From positions 110,994 to 174,993 of the forward strand of contig NZ_RCZC01000006.1 in assembly GCF_006439055.1 (NCBI RefSeq): a stretch of 64,000 nt of DNA. Direction: 5' to 3'. Origin of the DNA: Sphingomonas glacialis (lineage in GTDB: Bacteria; Pseudomonadota; Alphaproteobacteria; Sphingomonadales; Sphingomonadaceae). The notes under the pieces were generated by a model. It was not told the origin of the DNA, searched no databases, and worked only from the letters and a program-made list of their open reading frames with translations. The position numbers and the translations under genes were made by a program. Positions 44,451-53,484 of this stretch are shown in pieces (within the stretch, counting starts at the first letter, position 1; every line of letters starts with the position of its first letter).

Positions 44451-47357
44451 TTACTTCTTCGCCTCACCCGCCGGCACCACCTGCAACGTCCAGTCGCGAT
44501 CGGGCCGCAGATACTTCGCCGCCGTCTCCTGCAACTGCGCCGCGGTCATGTTCGAGATATCCGAATACAGATGCATCAGCGCGTTGATCCGCGTCGGATC
44601 ATAGGTCGCGCCGTCGAGCTGGTTCATCCAGAACTGGTTGCCGGTCGACTGACGCTGGATCGACTGCTGCATCGGCCCGATCGTCCGCTTCAATTCGTCG
44701 GCATCGATTGGCGTCGACACCAGCTCGGCCGCGATCTCGCGCGAGAGCTTGAAGAACAGCGGAATGTTCTCGGGCGCGACCTGGCCGATCGCGACCATCT
44801 TGCCGCCGGTCGGGAAGCCGGTCGGCCAGTCGCTCGACACGTTGGGGCTATAGCTCGCCCCCGCCTGCGAGCGCAGCCGGTCGAACAGCCGGTCGCTGAA
44901 GATCGCCGCCAGCACTTCGAGCCGCCGTGCTTCGGACAGGCCGGCGACACCGCCGCCGGTCGGCCACGCGATCACCGCCGCCGCCTGGTTCGCCGGGCCG
45001 TCATGCGTCCGCGTGACAGGAGACGTGTTGTGCGCCGGGAAATGCGGCGGCGGGGTCTGCTCGGTCGCTGCGGTGCGCGGCGGTAGCGCGCCGAGCGTCT
45101 TCTGCACCGCGGCGATCGCGACCTCTGCCTTGACGTCGCCGAACACCATCACCTCGATCGGCCCGGTCTTGAGCAACGGCTCCCACAGCGCGCGGAAGGC
45201 GGCGGGCGTCGTCGCGTTGATCGCGTCGAGCGTCGGCGTGCCCCAGCGCGGATCACCATCGCGCAGCAGGCGATCGAGATCGCGCGACAGCACGCCGGTC
45301 GGCGACGCGTTCGATCCGGCGTAAGACGACACCGCAACCGCGCGGGCGCGCAGCACCGGCGCCGGATCCCAGGCTGGTGCCGTCAGCGCCGCAGCGATCA
45401 GCTTCAACTGATCGTCGAGATCGGTCGGCGAGGTCAGCGCGTTATAGGTGAAGGCATCCTCGTCGATCCCGAAATCGAGCCCGATCCGCCGCCCCGAGGT
45501 CAGCGCATCGAGATCGCCCTGGTTGAGCTTGCCGATGCCGCCCGCAGTGAGCGCGAGATCGGCGGCCCAGGCCGGCGTCTCCTTGTTCGACGGCAGCGCG
45601 TTGTAGCCAGCGCCGAAGCGCACGCGGACATAGACCCGGCTGTCCTCCGACGTCGTCGGATAGACCAGCACGCGCACACCGTTCGACAGGTTGTACTCCT
45701 GCATCTCGAACTCCTTGATCGGCGTGTTCGAGAGGATCGTCGCAGGCGCCCCAAGCTTGGGCAGACTGGCAAAGGTCACGTTCGCCTGGCGCGCGCGCTT
45801 GCCGGCCAGGCCCTTCACATCGACCTTCAGCGCATTGGCGAGCGTCGTCTCGATCCCCGGCTCGGCGGTCGGGGTCGAGATCAGCGCGCGCGTCGCGGTG
45901 CCCTGGAACAGCCGCTTGGTCGCGGCGAGGATCTTGTCGGGGGTGAAGAAGCCCTTCTTCTCGGCATCCTCGAACACGCCCTGGATCACCGCAGGCGAGG
46001 TCGTCGTCTCGCGAATGTCGAGCGCCTGGACCATGTCGTCGGCCTCCTTGCTCCCCGCCTCGGCGCGATAGGTGTCGACTTGCGTGCGGAACGAGACGCG
46101 CTGCTCGGCAAGCTCGCGCTCGATCTCGGCCTTGGTCGGCGGCGAGGCCTGCGCGTCGGCGATCACCGCGCGCACATCCTTCAACGCCGGATCCCAGGCC
46201 GAGCCGACCGGCAGGATCGTCACGAACGTGCCATTGGCCGAACGCGACGGATCGTCGAGCCGCACTGCCGCCGCGATATAGCTGCCGCCCGAGCGCGCGC
46301 GCGTCTCGAGCCGGCGGTTGATCACCGCGAGCGCGACGAAGTCGGCGAGGCGCTTCTGGTTGAAGACGATCGTGTCGTCATTGTACTGCCACGGCCGCAC
46401 GATCGCCATTTCGATCCGCGTCGGAATACCCGGCTCGACCACCGCCTTAGTGGTGGTCTGCTTGGGGTCGGGCTTGCCGAAATCGGGATCGGCGGGATTG
46501 GGGCCGATGCCCTTCCACCCGCCGAAATTCTTCGCGACCATCGTCTCGAGCTTCGCCGGATCGAAATCGCCCGCGATCACGACGAGCGTGCGCTCGGGGC
46601 GATACCAGCGGTCATGGAAGGCGCGCACGGTTTCGGCAGTCGCCGCCTCGAGTTCCTTGACGTGGCCGATCGGCGAGCGGTCGGCGAGCGGCTGCCCGGC
46701 GAAGAAGGTCGCGTTGAGCGCGTCGATCACGCGCACCTGCGGCCCCGGCTGCTCGCGCTGCTCGGCGAGCACCGCGGGGCGCTCGGCACCGAGCGCGGTC
46801 GGCGTGATGTTGGGGTTTGAGACCATGCCCGACAGGATCTTGAGGCTCTCGTCGATCCCTGCCTCGGTCGCGCTCGGCAGATCGAGCTTGTAGACGGTCT
46901 GCGTCGGCGTGGTCGAGGCGTTGGTGTCCGACCCGAAGGTCGTGCCCATCCGCTGCCAGATCCGCTTGGCCTCGCCATCGGGGACATATTGCGAGCCGCG
47001 GAACGAGAGATGCTCGATCAGGTGCGCAAAGCCGCGCTCGGGATCGGTCTCGTAGAGCGAGCCCGCATCGATCCGCACGCGCATCGAGATCTGGCCGGGC
47101 GGGACGCCATTCTTGCGCACCGCATAACGCAAGCCATTCTTGAGCGTTCCGAAATGCCACGCCGGATCGGGCGTGATGTCGCTGCCCTTGTAGAGCCACG
47201 CATCGCGGCTCGCGATCGCGCTCTGCGGGTCGACCGGCGCGTTGGCGGCGCGCGGCGCGGGCTGCGCTGGAGCGGTCTGGGCTACGACCTGCGGCACGGC
47301 AGCCAGGACCAGGAGGGAAGCAAAGGCGAAGCGCGTCATACGCGAGGGCGAGATCAT
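44451..47357 (-). CDS. M16-family zinc metallopeptidase, exported
   Basis: A 968-residue insulinase-type peptidase with a signal peptide (FAFASLLVLAAVPQVVAQ) and two M16 halves. The inverted zinc motif HLIEH is at 112-116, and the further Glu is in LAEQREQPGP. The C-terminal half lacks a zinc motif, as usual. Two starts are possible (47357 and 47339); both give a signal peptide. It would degrade peptides in the periplasm. Confidence 0.93.
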   Translation of the reverse strand: MISPSRMTRFAFASLLVLAAVPQVVAQTAPAQPAPRAANAPVDPQSAIASRDAWLYKGSDITPDPAWHFGTLKNGLRYAVRKNGVPPGQISMRVRIDAGSLYETDPERGFAHLIEHLSFRGSQYVPDGEAKRIWQRMGTTFGSDTNASTTPTQTVYKLDLPSATEAGIDESLKILSGMVSNPNITPTALGAERPAVLAEQREQPGPQVRVIDALNATFFAGQPLADRSPIGHVKELEAATAETVRAFHDRWYRPERTLVVIAGDFDPAKLETMVAKNFGGWKGIGPNPADPDFGKPDPKQTTTKAVVEPGIPTRIEMAIVRPWQYNDDTIVFNQKRLADFVALAVINRRLETRARSGGSYIAAAVRLDDPSRSANGTFVTILPVGSAWDPALKDVRAVIADAQASPPTKAEIERELAEQRVSFRTQVDTYRAEAGSKEADDMVQALDIRETTTSPAVIQGVFEDAEKKGFFTPDKILAATKRLFQGTATRALISTPTAEPGIETTLANALKVDVKGLAGKRARQANVTFASLPKLGAPATILSNTPIKEFEMQEYNLSNGVRVLVYPTTSEDSRVYVRVRFGAGYNALPSNKETPAWAADLALTAGGIGKLNQGDLDALTSGRRIGLDFGIDEDAFTYNALTSPTDLDDQLKLIAAALTAPAWDPAPVLRARAVAVSSYAGSNASPTGVLSRDLDRLLRDGDPRWGTPTLDAINATTPAAFRALWEPLLKTGPIEVMVFGDVKAEVAIAAVQKTLGALPPRTAATEQTPPPHFPAHNTSPVTRTHDGPANQAAAVIAWPTGGGVAGLSEARRLEVLAAIFSDRLFDRLRSQAGASYSPNVSSDWPTGFPTGGKMVAIGQVAPENIPLFFKLSREIAAELVSTPIDADELKRTIGPMQQSIQRQSTGNQFWMNQLDGATYDPTRINALMHLYSDISNMTAAQLQETAAKYLRPDRDWTLQVVPAGEAKK

Positions 47358-47453
47358 CCTGCGTAGATAGCGGCGGAAAGCGGCAACCGCCAGCACCCCA
47401 GCGTTTCCATATCCACCCTTGCACCCGCAGCCCCTGCGCGCCACATGGCAGCC

Positions 47454-48026
47454 ATGTTGATCGAAACCGAAACGACGCCCAACCCGGCGACGCTCAAATT
47501 CCTGCCCAACCGTGTCGTGATGGAAGCGGGCACCCGCGATTTCGTCACGCCGGAAGAAGCCGAGGCCTCCCCGCTCGCCGACGCGCTGTTCGGCCTGGGT
47601 GATGTCACCGGCGTGTTCTTCGGCCGCGACTTCGTCTCGGTCACCGCCGCAGCCGGGGTCGATTGGGCGGGGCTCAAGCCCGACGTGCTCGGCCTGCTGC
47701 TCGATCATTTCAGCGCGAACATGCCCTTGTTCAAGCCCGGCAATGCCGGCGGCATCGCGGTCCCGGCCGAGGATTCGTTCAACGACGATCCCGCCGACGC
47801 CGACATCGTCGCGCAGATCAAGGATCTGATCGAGACGCGCATCCGCCCGGCGGTCGCCAATGACGGTGGCGACATCGTCTATCGCGGCTTCGACAAGGGC
47901 AAGGTGTTCCTGGCGATGCAGGGCGCGTGTGCCGGCTGCCCGTCGTCGAGCGCGACGCTCAAGAACGGCATCGAGCAATTGCTCAAATATTACGTCCCCG
48001 AAGTCACCGAAGTGCGAGCAGTTTGA
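47454..48026 (+). CDS. nfuA: NifU-like Fe-S carrier (Nfu)
   Basis: A 190-residue Fe-S carrier with an N-terminal Nfu domain (MLIETETTPNPATLKFLPN) and a C-terminal NifU-like domain whose CxxC (GACAGCPSSS) binds a 4Fe-4S cluster between two monomers. It delivers clusters to apoproteins. The ATG at 47454 matches the family start; a second ATG lies 9 nt upstream. rutE begins 2 nt after its stop. Confidence 0.95.
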   Translation: MLIETETTPNPATLKFLPNRVVMEAGTRDFVTPEEAEASPLADALFGLGDVTGVFFGRDFVSVTAAAGVDWAGLKPDVLGLLLDHFSANMPLFKPGNAGGIAVPAEDSFNDDPADADIVAQIKDLIETRIRPAVANDGGDIVYRGFDKGKVFLAMQGACAGCPSSSATLKNGIEQLLKYYVPEVTEVRAV

Positions 48027-48028
48027 CC

Positions 48029-48616
48029 ATGGCCATCATCGACGACGCAGCACTCGACCAGATCTTCCGCACCGCGCGCAGCTATAACGGCTATACCGAT
48101 CAGCCGGTTAGCACCGAAGATCTGCACGCGATCTGGGACCTGATGAAATGGGGCCCGACCGCGACCAACCAGCTGCCCGGGCGCTTCGTCTGGTGCACCA
48201 GCGACGAGGCCAAGGAAAAGCTCGCCGCCTGCTGCTCCGACTCGAACGCCGCCAAGGTGCGCAAGGCGCCGGTCACGGTGATCATCGCGATGGACCGCGA
48301 CTTCCATCACCACCTCCCCGAACTTTTCCCGCATGTCGATGCGCGGCCGTGGTTCGCGAGCGAGGAAGGCCGCGCCGAATCCGCGTTCCGCAATTCGACG
48401 CTGCAGGGCGCCTATTTCCTGATCGCGGCGCGCGCGCTCGGGTTCGATACCGGGCCGATGTCGGGGTTTGACGGCAAGGCGGTCGACGCCGCGTTCTTCG
48501 CCGATACGCCCAACGTCACCGCCAACTTCATCGCCACGCTCGGCCACGGTGACCCTTCGACGATTTTCGGCCGCCTGCCCCGCCCGGCGTTCGAAAAGTT
48601 CAACACGCTCGCCTGA
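48029..48616 (+). CDS. rutE: Nitroreductase-family protein, RutE-like malonic semialdehyde reductase
   Basis: A 195-residue FMN-dependent oxidoreductase. It matches RutE in length and in motifs such as RSYNGYTDQPVS, MKWGPTATNQLPGRFVW and GFDTGPMSGFDG. In pyrimidine breakdown RutE reduces malonic semialdehyde to 3-hydroxypropionate, but no other rut genes are here, so a different substrate is possible. Confidence 0.85.
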   Translation: MAIIDDAALDQIFRTARSYNGYTDQPVSTEDLHAIWDLMKWGPTATNQLPGRFVWCTSDEAKEKLAACCSDSNAAKVRKAPVTVIIAMDRDFHHHLPELFPHVDARPWFASEEGRAESAFRNSTLQGAYFLIAARALGFDTGPMSGFDGKAVDAAFFADTPNVTANFIATLGHGDPSTIFGRLPRPAFEKFNTLA

Positions 48617-48621
48617 CGCAA

Positions 48622-49245
48622 TTGTCGCGCACGCTCGTCCTCGAAACCGCCACCGCCGCCTGCTCGGTGGCGCTGATCGAGCATGGCGTGGTGATCGCCA
48701 AGGCGCATGAAGTCGTCGGGCGCGGCCATGCCGAGCGGCTGATCCCGATGATCGCCGATTTGCCCGGCGGTGGCCGCGCCGACGCGATCCTGGTCGATTG
48801 CGGTCCGGGCAGCTTCACCGGCATCCGCGTCGGCATCGCCGCCGCACGCGGGCTCGCGCTCGGCTGGGGTGCGCGGCTGACGGGCTATACGTCGCTCCAT
48901 CTGCTCGCCGCCACGGCGTTCGCCGACGACGCCGGCGACGATCTTGCGGTCATCCTCGAAGGCGGGCATGGCGAGGTCTTCATGCAAGGTTTCGCCCCGC
49001 CCTATCGGGACACCGGTCCCTTCGCATCGCTCAAGCCCGAAGCGGCGCTTTCCGCGCTCGCCGGGCGTCGCGCGATCGGCAGCGGCGTGCGCTTCCTGAC
49101 CGCACTCGATCCCAGCATCGTGTCCGACCCGCGCCTGCCCGATGCCTCCAACGCGGTCCTGCTCCCGCCGCATTGGGCGACGCTCGAGCCCAAGCCGATC
49201 TATGGCCGCGCGCCCGACGCCAAGCCGCTCGTGCCCGCTGCATGA
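48622..49245 (+). CDS. tsaB: tRNA t6A synthesis protein TsaB
   Basis: A 207-residue protein of the ASKHA fold, the non-catalytic partner of TsaD and TsaE in t6A formation. LVLETATAACSVAL, GRGHAERLIP and CGPGSFTGIRVGIAAARGLA are family motifs. It starts with TTG at 48622, 5 nt after rutE. The stop overlaps the rimI ATG (ATGA). Confidence 0.95.
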   Translation: MSRTLVLETATAACSVALIEHGVVIAKAHEVVGRGHAERLIPMIADLPGGGRADAILVDCGPGSFTGIRVGIAAARGLALGWGARLTGYTSLHLLAATAFADDAGDDLAVILEGGHGEVFMQGFAPPYRDTGPFASLKPEAALSALAGRRAIGSGVRFLTALDPSIVSDPRLPDASNAVLLPPHWATLEPKPIYGRAPDAKPLVPAA

Positions 49246-49715
49246 GCACGATGATCGGCATCGCGTTGCGATCGGGCGCGGTCGCCGATCTGGCGAGCGT
49301 CGATCGCGTGATGCAGGCGGCGTTCGACCCCCGTTTTGGCGAAGCGTGGACGCATAACCAAGTGCTCGGGCTGCTCGCCATGCCCGGCGTCTGGCTGACG
49401 ATCGCCGAACTGGCCGGCGAACCCGCCGGATTCGCGCTGTCGCGCCGCGTGCTTGACGAGGCCGAACTGCTGTTGCTCGCCACCACCCCGCATTTGCGCC
49501 GCCGCGGCGTCGCCGGCGCCCTGCTCCGCGCAGTGATCGCCGACGCCGGGATGCAGGGCGCGACGAGCATCCATCTCGAAGTGCGCAGCGACAATGACGC
49601 GATCAAACTATATAGTTCCGAAGGCTTTATGATCGCAGGCCGACGGCGCGATTACTATCGCGGACAGGCCGGGCAGACTTACGACGCACTGACGTATCGT
49701 CGCACAATAGCTTAA
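49242..49715 (+). CDS. rimI: Ribosomal protein S18 N-acetyltransferase-like (RimI)
   Basis: A 157-residue GNAT acetyltransferase: LLLLATTPHLRRRGVAGALL is the acetyl-CoA-binding motif A, and LEVRSDNDAIKLYSSEGF motif B. Its overlap with tsaB is the classic tsaB-rimI pair. The target protein is inferred only from the family. Confidence 0.92.
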   Translation: MSTMIGIALRSGAVADLASVDRVMQAAFDPRFGEAWTHNQVLGLLAMPGVWLTIAELAGEPAGFALSRRVLDEAELLLLATTPHLRRRGVAGALLRAVIADAGMQGATSIHLEVRSDNDAIKLYSSEGFMIAGRRRDYYRGQAGQTYDALTYRRTIA

Positions 49716-49823
49716 ACCTTTTGTCATCCAGTCATTACTGCTTGCGCAGCGAGATTGGAGCGCCGATAGGCCGCCGTGCGGAGGCATGTCGCATGCCGCC
49801 CAGTGAATTGTGAAAGGATTATT

Positions 49824-50246
49824 ATGGACGTGATGGATGAACTGCAGGAGACCCTGATAACGCTAACCGCCGACATTGTTGCAGCACATGTCAGCAACAA
49901 CAGCGTCGCAGTTTCGGATCTGCCGGTATTGATCGCCAACGTTCATGGCGCTCTGGCTGGCCTTGGCGGCCCCGCCCCCGTCGAAACCATCAAGCAGGAA
50001 CCTGCGGTTTCGGTGCGCTCTTCGATCAAGCCCGACTTCATCGTCTGCCTCGAAGACGGCAAGAAGCTGAAGATGCTCAAGCGCCATCTGATGACGCATT
50101 ACCAGATGACCCCCGAGCAATATCGCGCGAAGTGGAATCTTCCTGCCGATTACCCGATGGTCGCACCGAATTATGCCGAGCAGCGTCGCACGCTCGCCAA
50201 GAAGATCGGTCTGGGCACCAAGCGCCGCAAGGTTGCCGCGCGCTGA
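49824..50246 (+). CDS. mucR: MucR/Ros-family transcriptional regulator
   Basis: A 140-residue zinc-finger-like regulator. The DNA-binding core is CLEDGKKLKMLKRHLMTHY followed by MTPEQYRAKWNLP. The second metal-binding Cys of Ros is Asp here (C-L-E-D), as in some Mesorhizobium homologues that fold with altered or no zinc. MucR proteins are broad silencers that bind AT-rich targets. AAAGGA lies 7 nt before the ATG. It is monocistronic. Confidence 0.93.
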   Translation: MDVMDELQETLITLTADIVAAHVSNNSVAVSDLPVLIANVHGALAGLGGPAPVETIKQEPAVSVRSSIKPDFIVCLEDGKKLKMLKRHLMTHYQMTPEQYRAKWNLPADYPMVAPNYAEQRRTLAKKIGLGTKRRKVAAR

Positions 50247-50265
50247 TCCCCTGATCCACTGACAC

Positions 50266-50290
50266 TGCCCCTTCCCGCGACGGGGAGGGG
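50266..50290. repeat. Short inverted repeat downstream of mucR
   Basis: CCCCTTCCC and GGGGAGGGG face each other across a GCGAC loop between mucR and fur. There is no T-run, so it is either a weak terminator or a fragment of the CCTCCC-type intergenic repeats. Confidence 0.5.
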
Positions 50291-50369
50291 CCTGCCGCCC
50301 TGTTCGGCCCGGCTTATTGCGACTCACTATCCCCTTTCGCAACAAGTCCGAAGCGCCTACATCGGGCGA

Positions 50370-50792
50370 ATGCCGCGTCACATCGATCTCGAAGCCCTCT
50401 GCGCCGAAAAGGGCCTGCGCATCACCGACCAACGTCGCGTCATCGCACGCGTGCTGTCGGATGCCGAAGACCATCCCGATGTCGAAAAGGTCTATGAGCG
50501 CGCCTCGGCGATCGATCCGGGCATCTCGATCGCGACGGTGTATCGTACCGTCCGCCTGTTCGAAGAAGCCGGCATTCTCGACCGCCACGATTTCGGCGAC
50601 GGCCGCTCGCGTTACGAGCCCGCGCCCGAGGCGCATCACGATCATCTGATCGACGTCGAGACCGGCAAGGTCATCGAATTCGTCGATCCCGAGCTCGAGC
50701 AGCTGCAAAAGGCGATCGCCGAGCGACTGGGCTTCCGCCTGGTCGATCACCGCATGGAATTGTACGGCGTCGTCCTTGACCGCAAGGGCTGA
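50370..50792 (+). CDS. fur: Fur-family metalloregulator
   Basis: A 140-residue Fur with winged helix (RITDQRRVIARVL, ISIATVYRTVRLFEEAGIL) and the metal-binding region HHDHLID. It lacks the two CxxC pairs that hold structural zinc in E. coli Fur, as in other alphaproteobacterial Fur/Mur proteins, so it may respond to Fe or Mn. plsC overlaps its 3' end by 17 nt. Confidence 0.95.
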   Translation: MPRHIDLEALCAEKGLRITDQRRVIARVLSDAEDHPDVEKVYERASAIDPGISIATVYRTVRLFEEAGILDRHDFGDGRSRYEPAPEAHHDHLIDVETGKVIEFVDPELEQLQKAIAERLGFRLVDHRMELYGVVLDRKG

Positions 50793-51693
50793 AGCGGCTG
50801 CGGCCCGCGCCTCCGCGCGGGCCGAGGCGGCCGCCGGCCGCCCGCCCCCGATCTCTTGGTTCGGCTGGGTTCGGCTGTGGACGCGCGTAAGCTTGCTTGG
50901 CGTGACGCTGCTGCTCGCCATCCCGTTGCATTATCTGTGGCGGACCGTGCGACTTTCCTCGCCCTGGCCGCGGCTGTTCCTCGGCACCGCGGCGCGGATC
51001 TGCGGCGCGCGCGTCCGCGTCGTCGGCGTGCCGCTCAAGCGCGACGTCTTCTATATCGCCAACCATGTCAGCTGGGTCGACATCCTCGCGATCGCGGGGG
51101 CGAGCGGCACCGCGTTCGTCGCCAAGGCCGAGATTCGCGAAGCCCCGGTGGTCGGCTGGCTCGCGACGCTCAACCGTACCGTGTTCGTCGCGCGCGAGGA
51201 TCGCCTGGGGGTCGCCGAACAGATCAACGCCTTGCGCGAGACGCTCGCCGAGAATTGGTCGGTCACGGTGTTCCCCGAAGGCACGACCACCGACGGCCGT
51301 TCGCTGCTGCCGTTCAAGACGCCGATGCTCAAGGTGCTCGAGCCGCCGCCGCCGGGCGTGATGGTCCAGCCGGTGCTGCTCGATTACGGCCCGGTCGGCG
51401 CCGACATCGCCTGGATCGGCGATGAAACGGGCAAGGCCAATGCGATGCGGCTGCTCGCGCGGAAGGAGCGGTTCCGCGTCGCAGTGCACTTCCTCGAACC
51501 CTTCTATCCGCGCGATTTTCCGGGCCGCAAGCTGATCGCCGCCGAGAGCAAGCGCCGCATCGAAGCGGCGCTGTCGGTGGTGATGTGCGGCCCCGTCCCG
51601 CCGTTCATCGGACATGACGCCTGGGCCGGCAAAGGCACCACCCTCCCCGCACCGCTCGCCGCCGGTCTCGATCGCCCCGCGCCGACCACATAG
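50776..51693 (+). CDS. plsC: 1-acyl-sn-glycerol-3-phosphate acyltransferase
   Basis: Adds the second acyl chain in phosphatidic acid synthesis. The 305 residues include a membrane segment (RVSLLGVTLLLAIPLHYLW), the catalytic NHVSWVDI (HX4D) and the FPEGTTTDG substrate motif. The start is TTG at 50776 inside the end of fur; a later start is possible because the first 25 residues are Ala/Arg-rich. Confidence 0.92.
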   Translation: MTARAEAAAARASARAEAAAGRPPPISWFGWVRLWTRVSLLGVTLLLAIPLHYLWRTVRLSSPWPRLFLGTAARICGARVRVVGVPLKRDVFYIANHVSWVDILAIAGASGTAFVAKAEIREAPVVGWLATLNRTVFVAREDRLGVAEQINALRETLAENWSVTVFPEGTTTDGRSLLPFKTPMLKVLEPPPPGVMVQPVLLDYGPVGADIAWIGDETGKANAMRLLARKERFRVAVHFLEPFYPRDFPGRKLIAAESKRRIEAALSVVMCGPVPPFIGHDAWAGKGTTLPAPLAAGLDRPAPTT

Positions 51694-51738
51694 CAGGGGT
51701 TCTGCCCCGCGGCTTTTGCGCCTATAGCGCCGCCGATC

Positions 51739-53064
51739 ATGTCAGACGCCACCACCGCCCCCAAGACCGCCCCCAAGACGTACGCCGTAAAATCGTTCGG
51801 CTGCCAGATGAACGTCTATGACGGCGACCGCATGGGCGAGCTGATGGCCGCACAGGGCCTGACGCAAGTCGACCCCAAGGACGCCGACCTCGTCGTCCTC
51901 AACACCTGCCACATCCGCGAGCGTGCGACCGAGAAGGTCTATTCGGACATCGGCCGCCTGCGCAAGGATGCCGGCAAGCAGGGCCGCACCCCGATGATCG
52001 CGGTCGCCGGCTGCGTCGCACAGGCCGAGGGCGCCGAGATCGTGCGCCGCGCCAAGGTCGATGTCGTCGTCGGCCCGCAGGCGTATCACAACCTTCCCGA
52101 CCTCGTGGCGAAAGCCGCGCGCGGCGAAGCGGCGCTCGATACCGACATGCCGGTCGACCTCAAGTTCGGCCACCTCCCCGCCCGCCGCCGCGTGCCGCCG
52201 AGCGCGTTCCTGACGGTCCAGGAAGGCTGCGACAAATTCTGCACCTATTGCGTCGTGCCCTATACCCGCGGCGGCGAAGTGTCGCGCAGCTGGGGCCAGA
52301 TCGTCGATGAGGCCAAGGCACTGGTCGATGCGGGTGCACGCGAGCTCACGTTGCTCGGCCAGAACGTCAACGCCTGGACCGATGGCGCGCGCGGCCTGCA
52401 CGATCTGATCGCCGCGCTCGATGCGATCCCCGGCCTCGCGCGGATCCGCTACACGACGAGCCATCCCAACGACATGACGCAGGGCCTGATCGACGCGCAT
52501 GCGCAGGTCGAGAAGCTGATGCCGTTCCTGCATCTGCCGGTGCAGGCGGGCAGCGACCGCATCCTCAAGGCGATGAACCGCAGCCACAGCCGCGACTCGT
52601 ACCGCCGCATCCTCGACCGCGTCCGCGCGGCGCGGCCGGACATCGCGCTGTCGGGCGATTTCATCGTCGGCTTCCCCGGCGAGACCGAGGCCGATTTCCG
52701 CGAAACGCTGAGCCTGGTCGACGCGGTCGGCTATGCACAGGCCTACAGCTTCAAATACAGCCCGCGCCCCGGCACCCCCGCCGCGACGATGGGCGATCAA
52801 GTCCCCGAAGACGTGATGGATGACCGTCTCCAGCGCCTCCAGGCCGCGCTCAACCGCGACCAGGCGGCGTTCAATGCGGCGACGGTCGGGCGGACCTGCC
52901 AGGTGTTGATGGAACGCGCCGGCAAGCTGCCCGGCCAGCTGATCGGCAAGAGCCCATGGCTGCAATCGGTCCATCTGGTCAGCGACGCCGCCATCGGCGA
53001 CCTGGTCGAAGTGACGTTGGCGGAAGCGGGCGCGAATTCGATGCTTGGGCAGCGCTCGCTCTGA
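51739..53064 (+). CDS. miaB: tRNA-2-methylthio-N6-isopentenyladenosine synthase MiaB
   Basis: A radical-SAM methylthiotransferase of 441 residues that adds the methylthio group at A37 of UNN-decoding tRNAs. The N-terminal domain has three cluster Cys (FGCQMNVYD, LNTCHIRE, AGCVAQAEG); the radical-SAM motif is CDKFCTYCVVPYTRG; a TRAM domain ends the protein. It starts the miaB-phoH-ybeY-corC-lnt gene order. Confidence 0.97.
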   Translation: MSDATTAPKTAPKTYAVKSFGCQMNVYDGDRMGELMAAQGLTQVDPKDADLVVLNTCHIRERATEKVYSDIGRLRKDAGKQGRTPMIAVAGCVAQAEGAEIVRRAKVDVVVGPQAYHNLPDLVAKAARGEAALDTDMPVDLKFGHLPARRRVPPSAFLTVQEGCDKFCTYCVVPYTRGGEVSRSWGQIVDEAKALVDAGARELTLLGQNVNAWTDGARGLHDLIAALDAIPGLARIRYTTSHPNDMTQGLIDAHAQVEKLMPFLHLPVQAGSDRILKAMNRSHSRDSYRRILDRVRAARPDIALSGDFIVGFPGETEADFRETLSLVDAVGYAQAYSFKYSPRPGTPAATMGDQVPEDVMDDRLQRLQAALNRDQAAFNAATVGRTCQVLMERAGKLPGQLIGKSPWLQSVHLVSDAAIGDLVEVTLAEAGANSMLGQRSL

Positions 53065-53066
53065 GC

Positions 53067-53176
53067 GCCTCCCCTCCCTGAAAGGGAGGGGTCGGGGGTG
53101 GGTCGGCCCGTTGTTACGCCGGACGCCCGCCCTAGGCCAACCCACCCCCAGCCCCTCCCTTCCTGGGAGGGGAGGC
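53067..53176. repeat. Composite inverted repeat, CCTCCCCTCCC family
   Basis: GCCTCCCC (53067) to GGGGAGGC (53176). Two inward-facing hairpins flank GGGGGTGGGTCGGCCCGT and its partial inverse, as in the addB-addA copy at 25404-25513. It starts 2 bp after the miaB stop. Confidence 0.85.
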
Positions 53177-53222
53177 GCAGAAACTCTCGACACCGCAAAA
53201 CAAAAAGCGCAAACCACAGCGC

Positions 53223-53369
53223 ATGCCCAAACCCGCTCCGACCGAACTCGTGCCGCCGCAATGGAAGCGCAATCCGGCGGCCTTGTGGGTCTATATCGCG
53301 GTAGGCGTCGGCATGATCCTGCTGTCGGGCGGTCGCATCGTGCTCGAACGGATCGGCCTGCGCCGCTGA
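53223..53369 (+). CDS. Small membrane protein, 48 residues
   Basis: A short ORF between miaB and phoH. Its product has a polar N-terminus (MPKPAPTELVPPQWKRN), one hydrophobic helix (ALWVYIAVGVGMILLSGG) and a basic end (RIGLRR). Codons end mostly in G or C, as in the neighbours. The ribosome binding site is poor. The orientation and membrane pattern make a real small protein likely but unproven. Confidence 0.5.
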   Translation: MPKPAPTELVPPQWKRNPAALWVYIAVGVGMILLSGGRIVLERIGLRR

Positions 53370-53484
53370 TCCTCGCGCGCCGCCCCCGCGCCGCCCCGCG
53401 CCGCGTCGGAATATTCCGATCGCCACCTATCTATCCGCGCCGCGCGCCCTACCTTTTGCTCACCCTCCGACGTTAAGGAACCGC

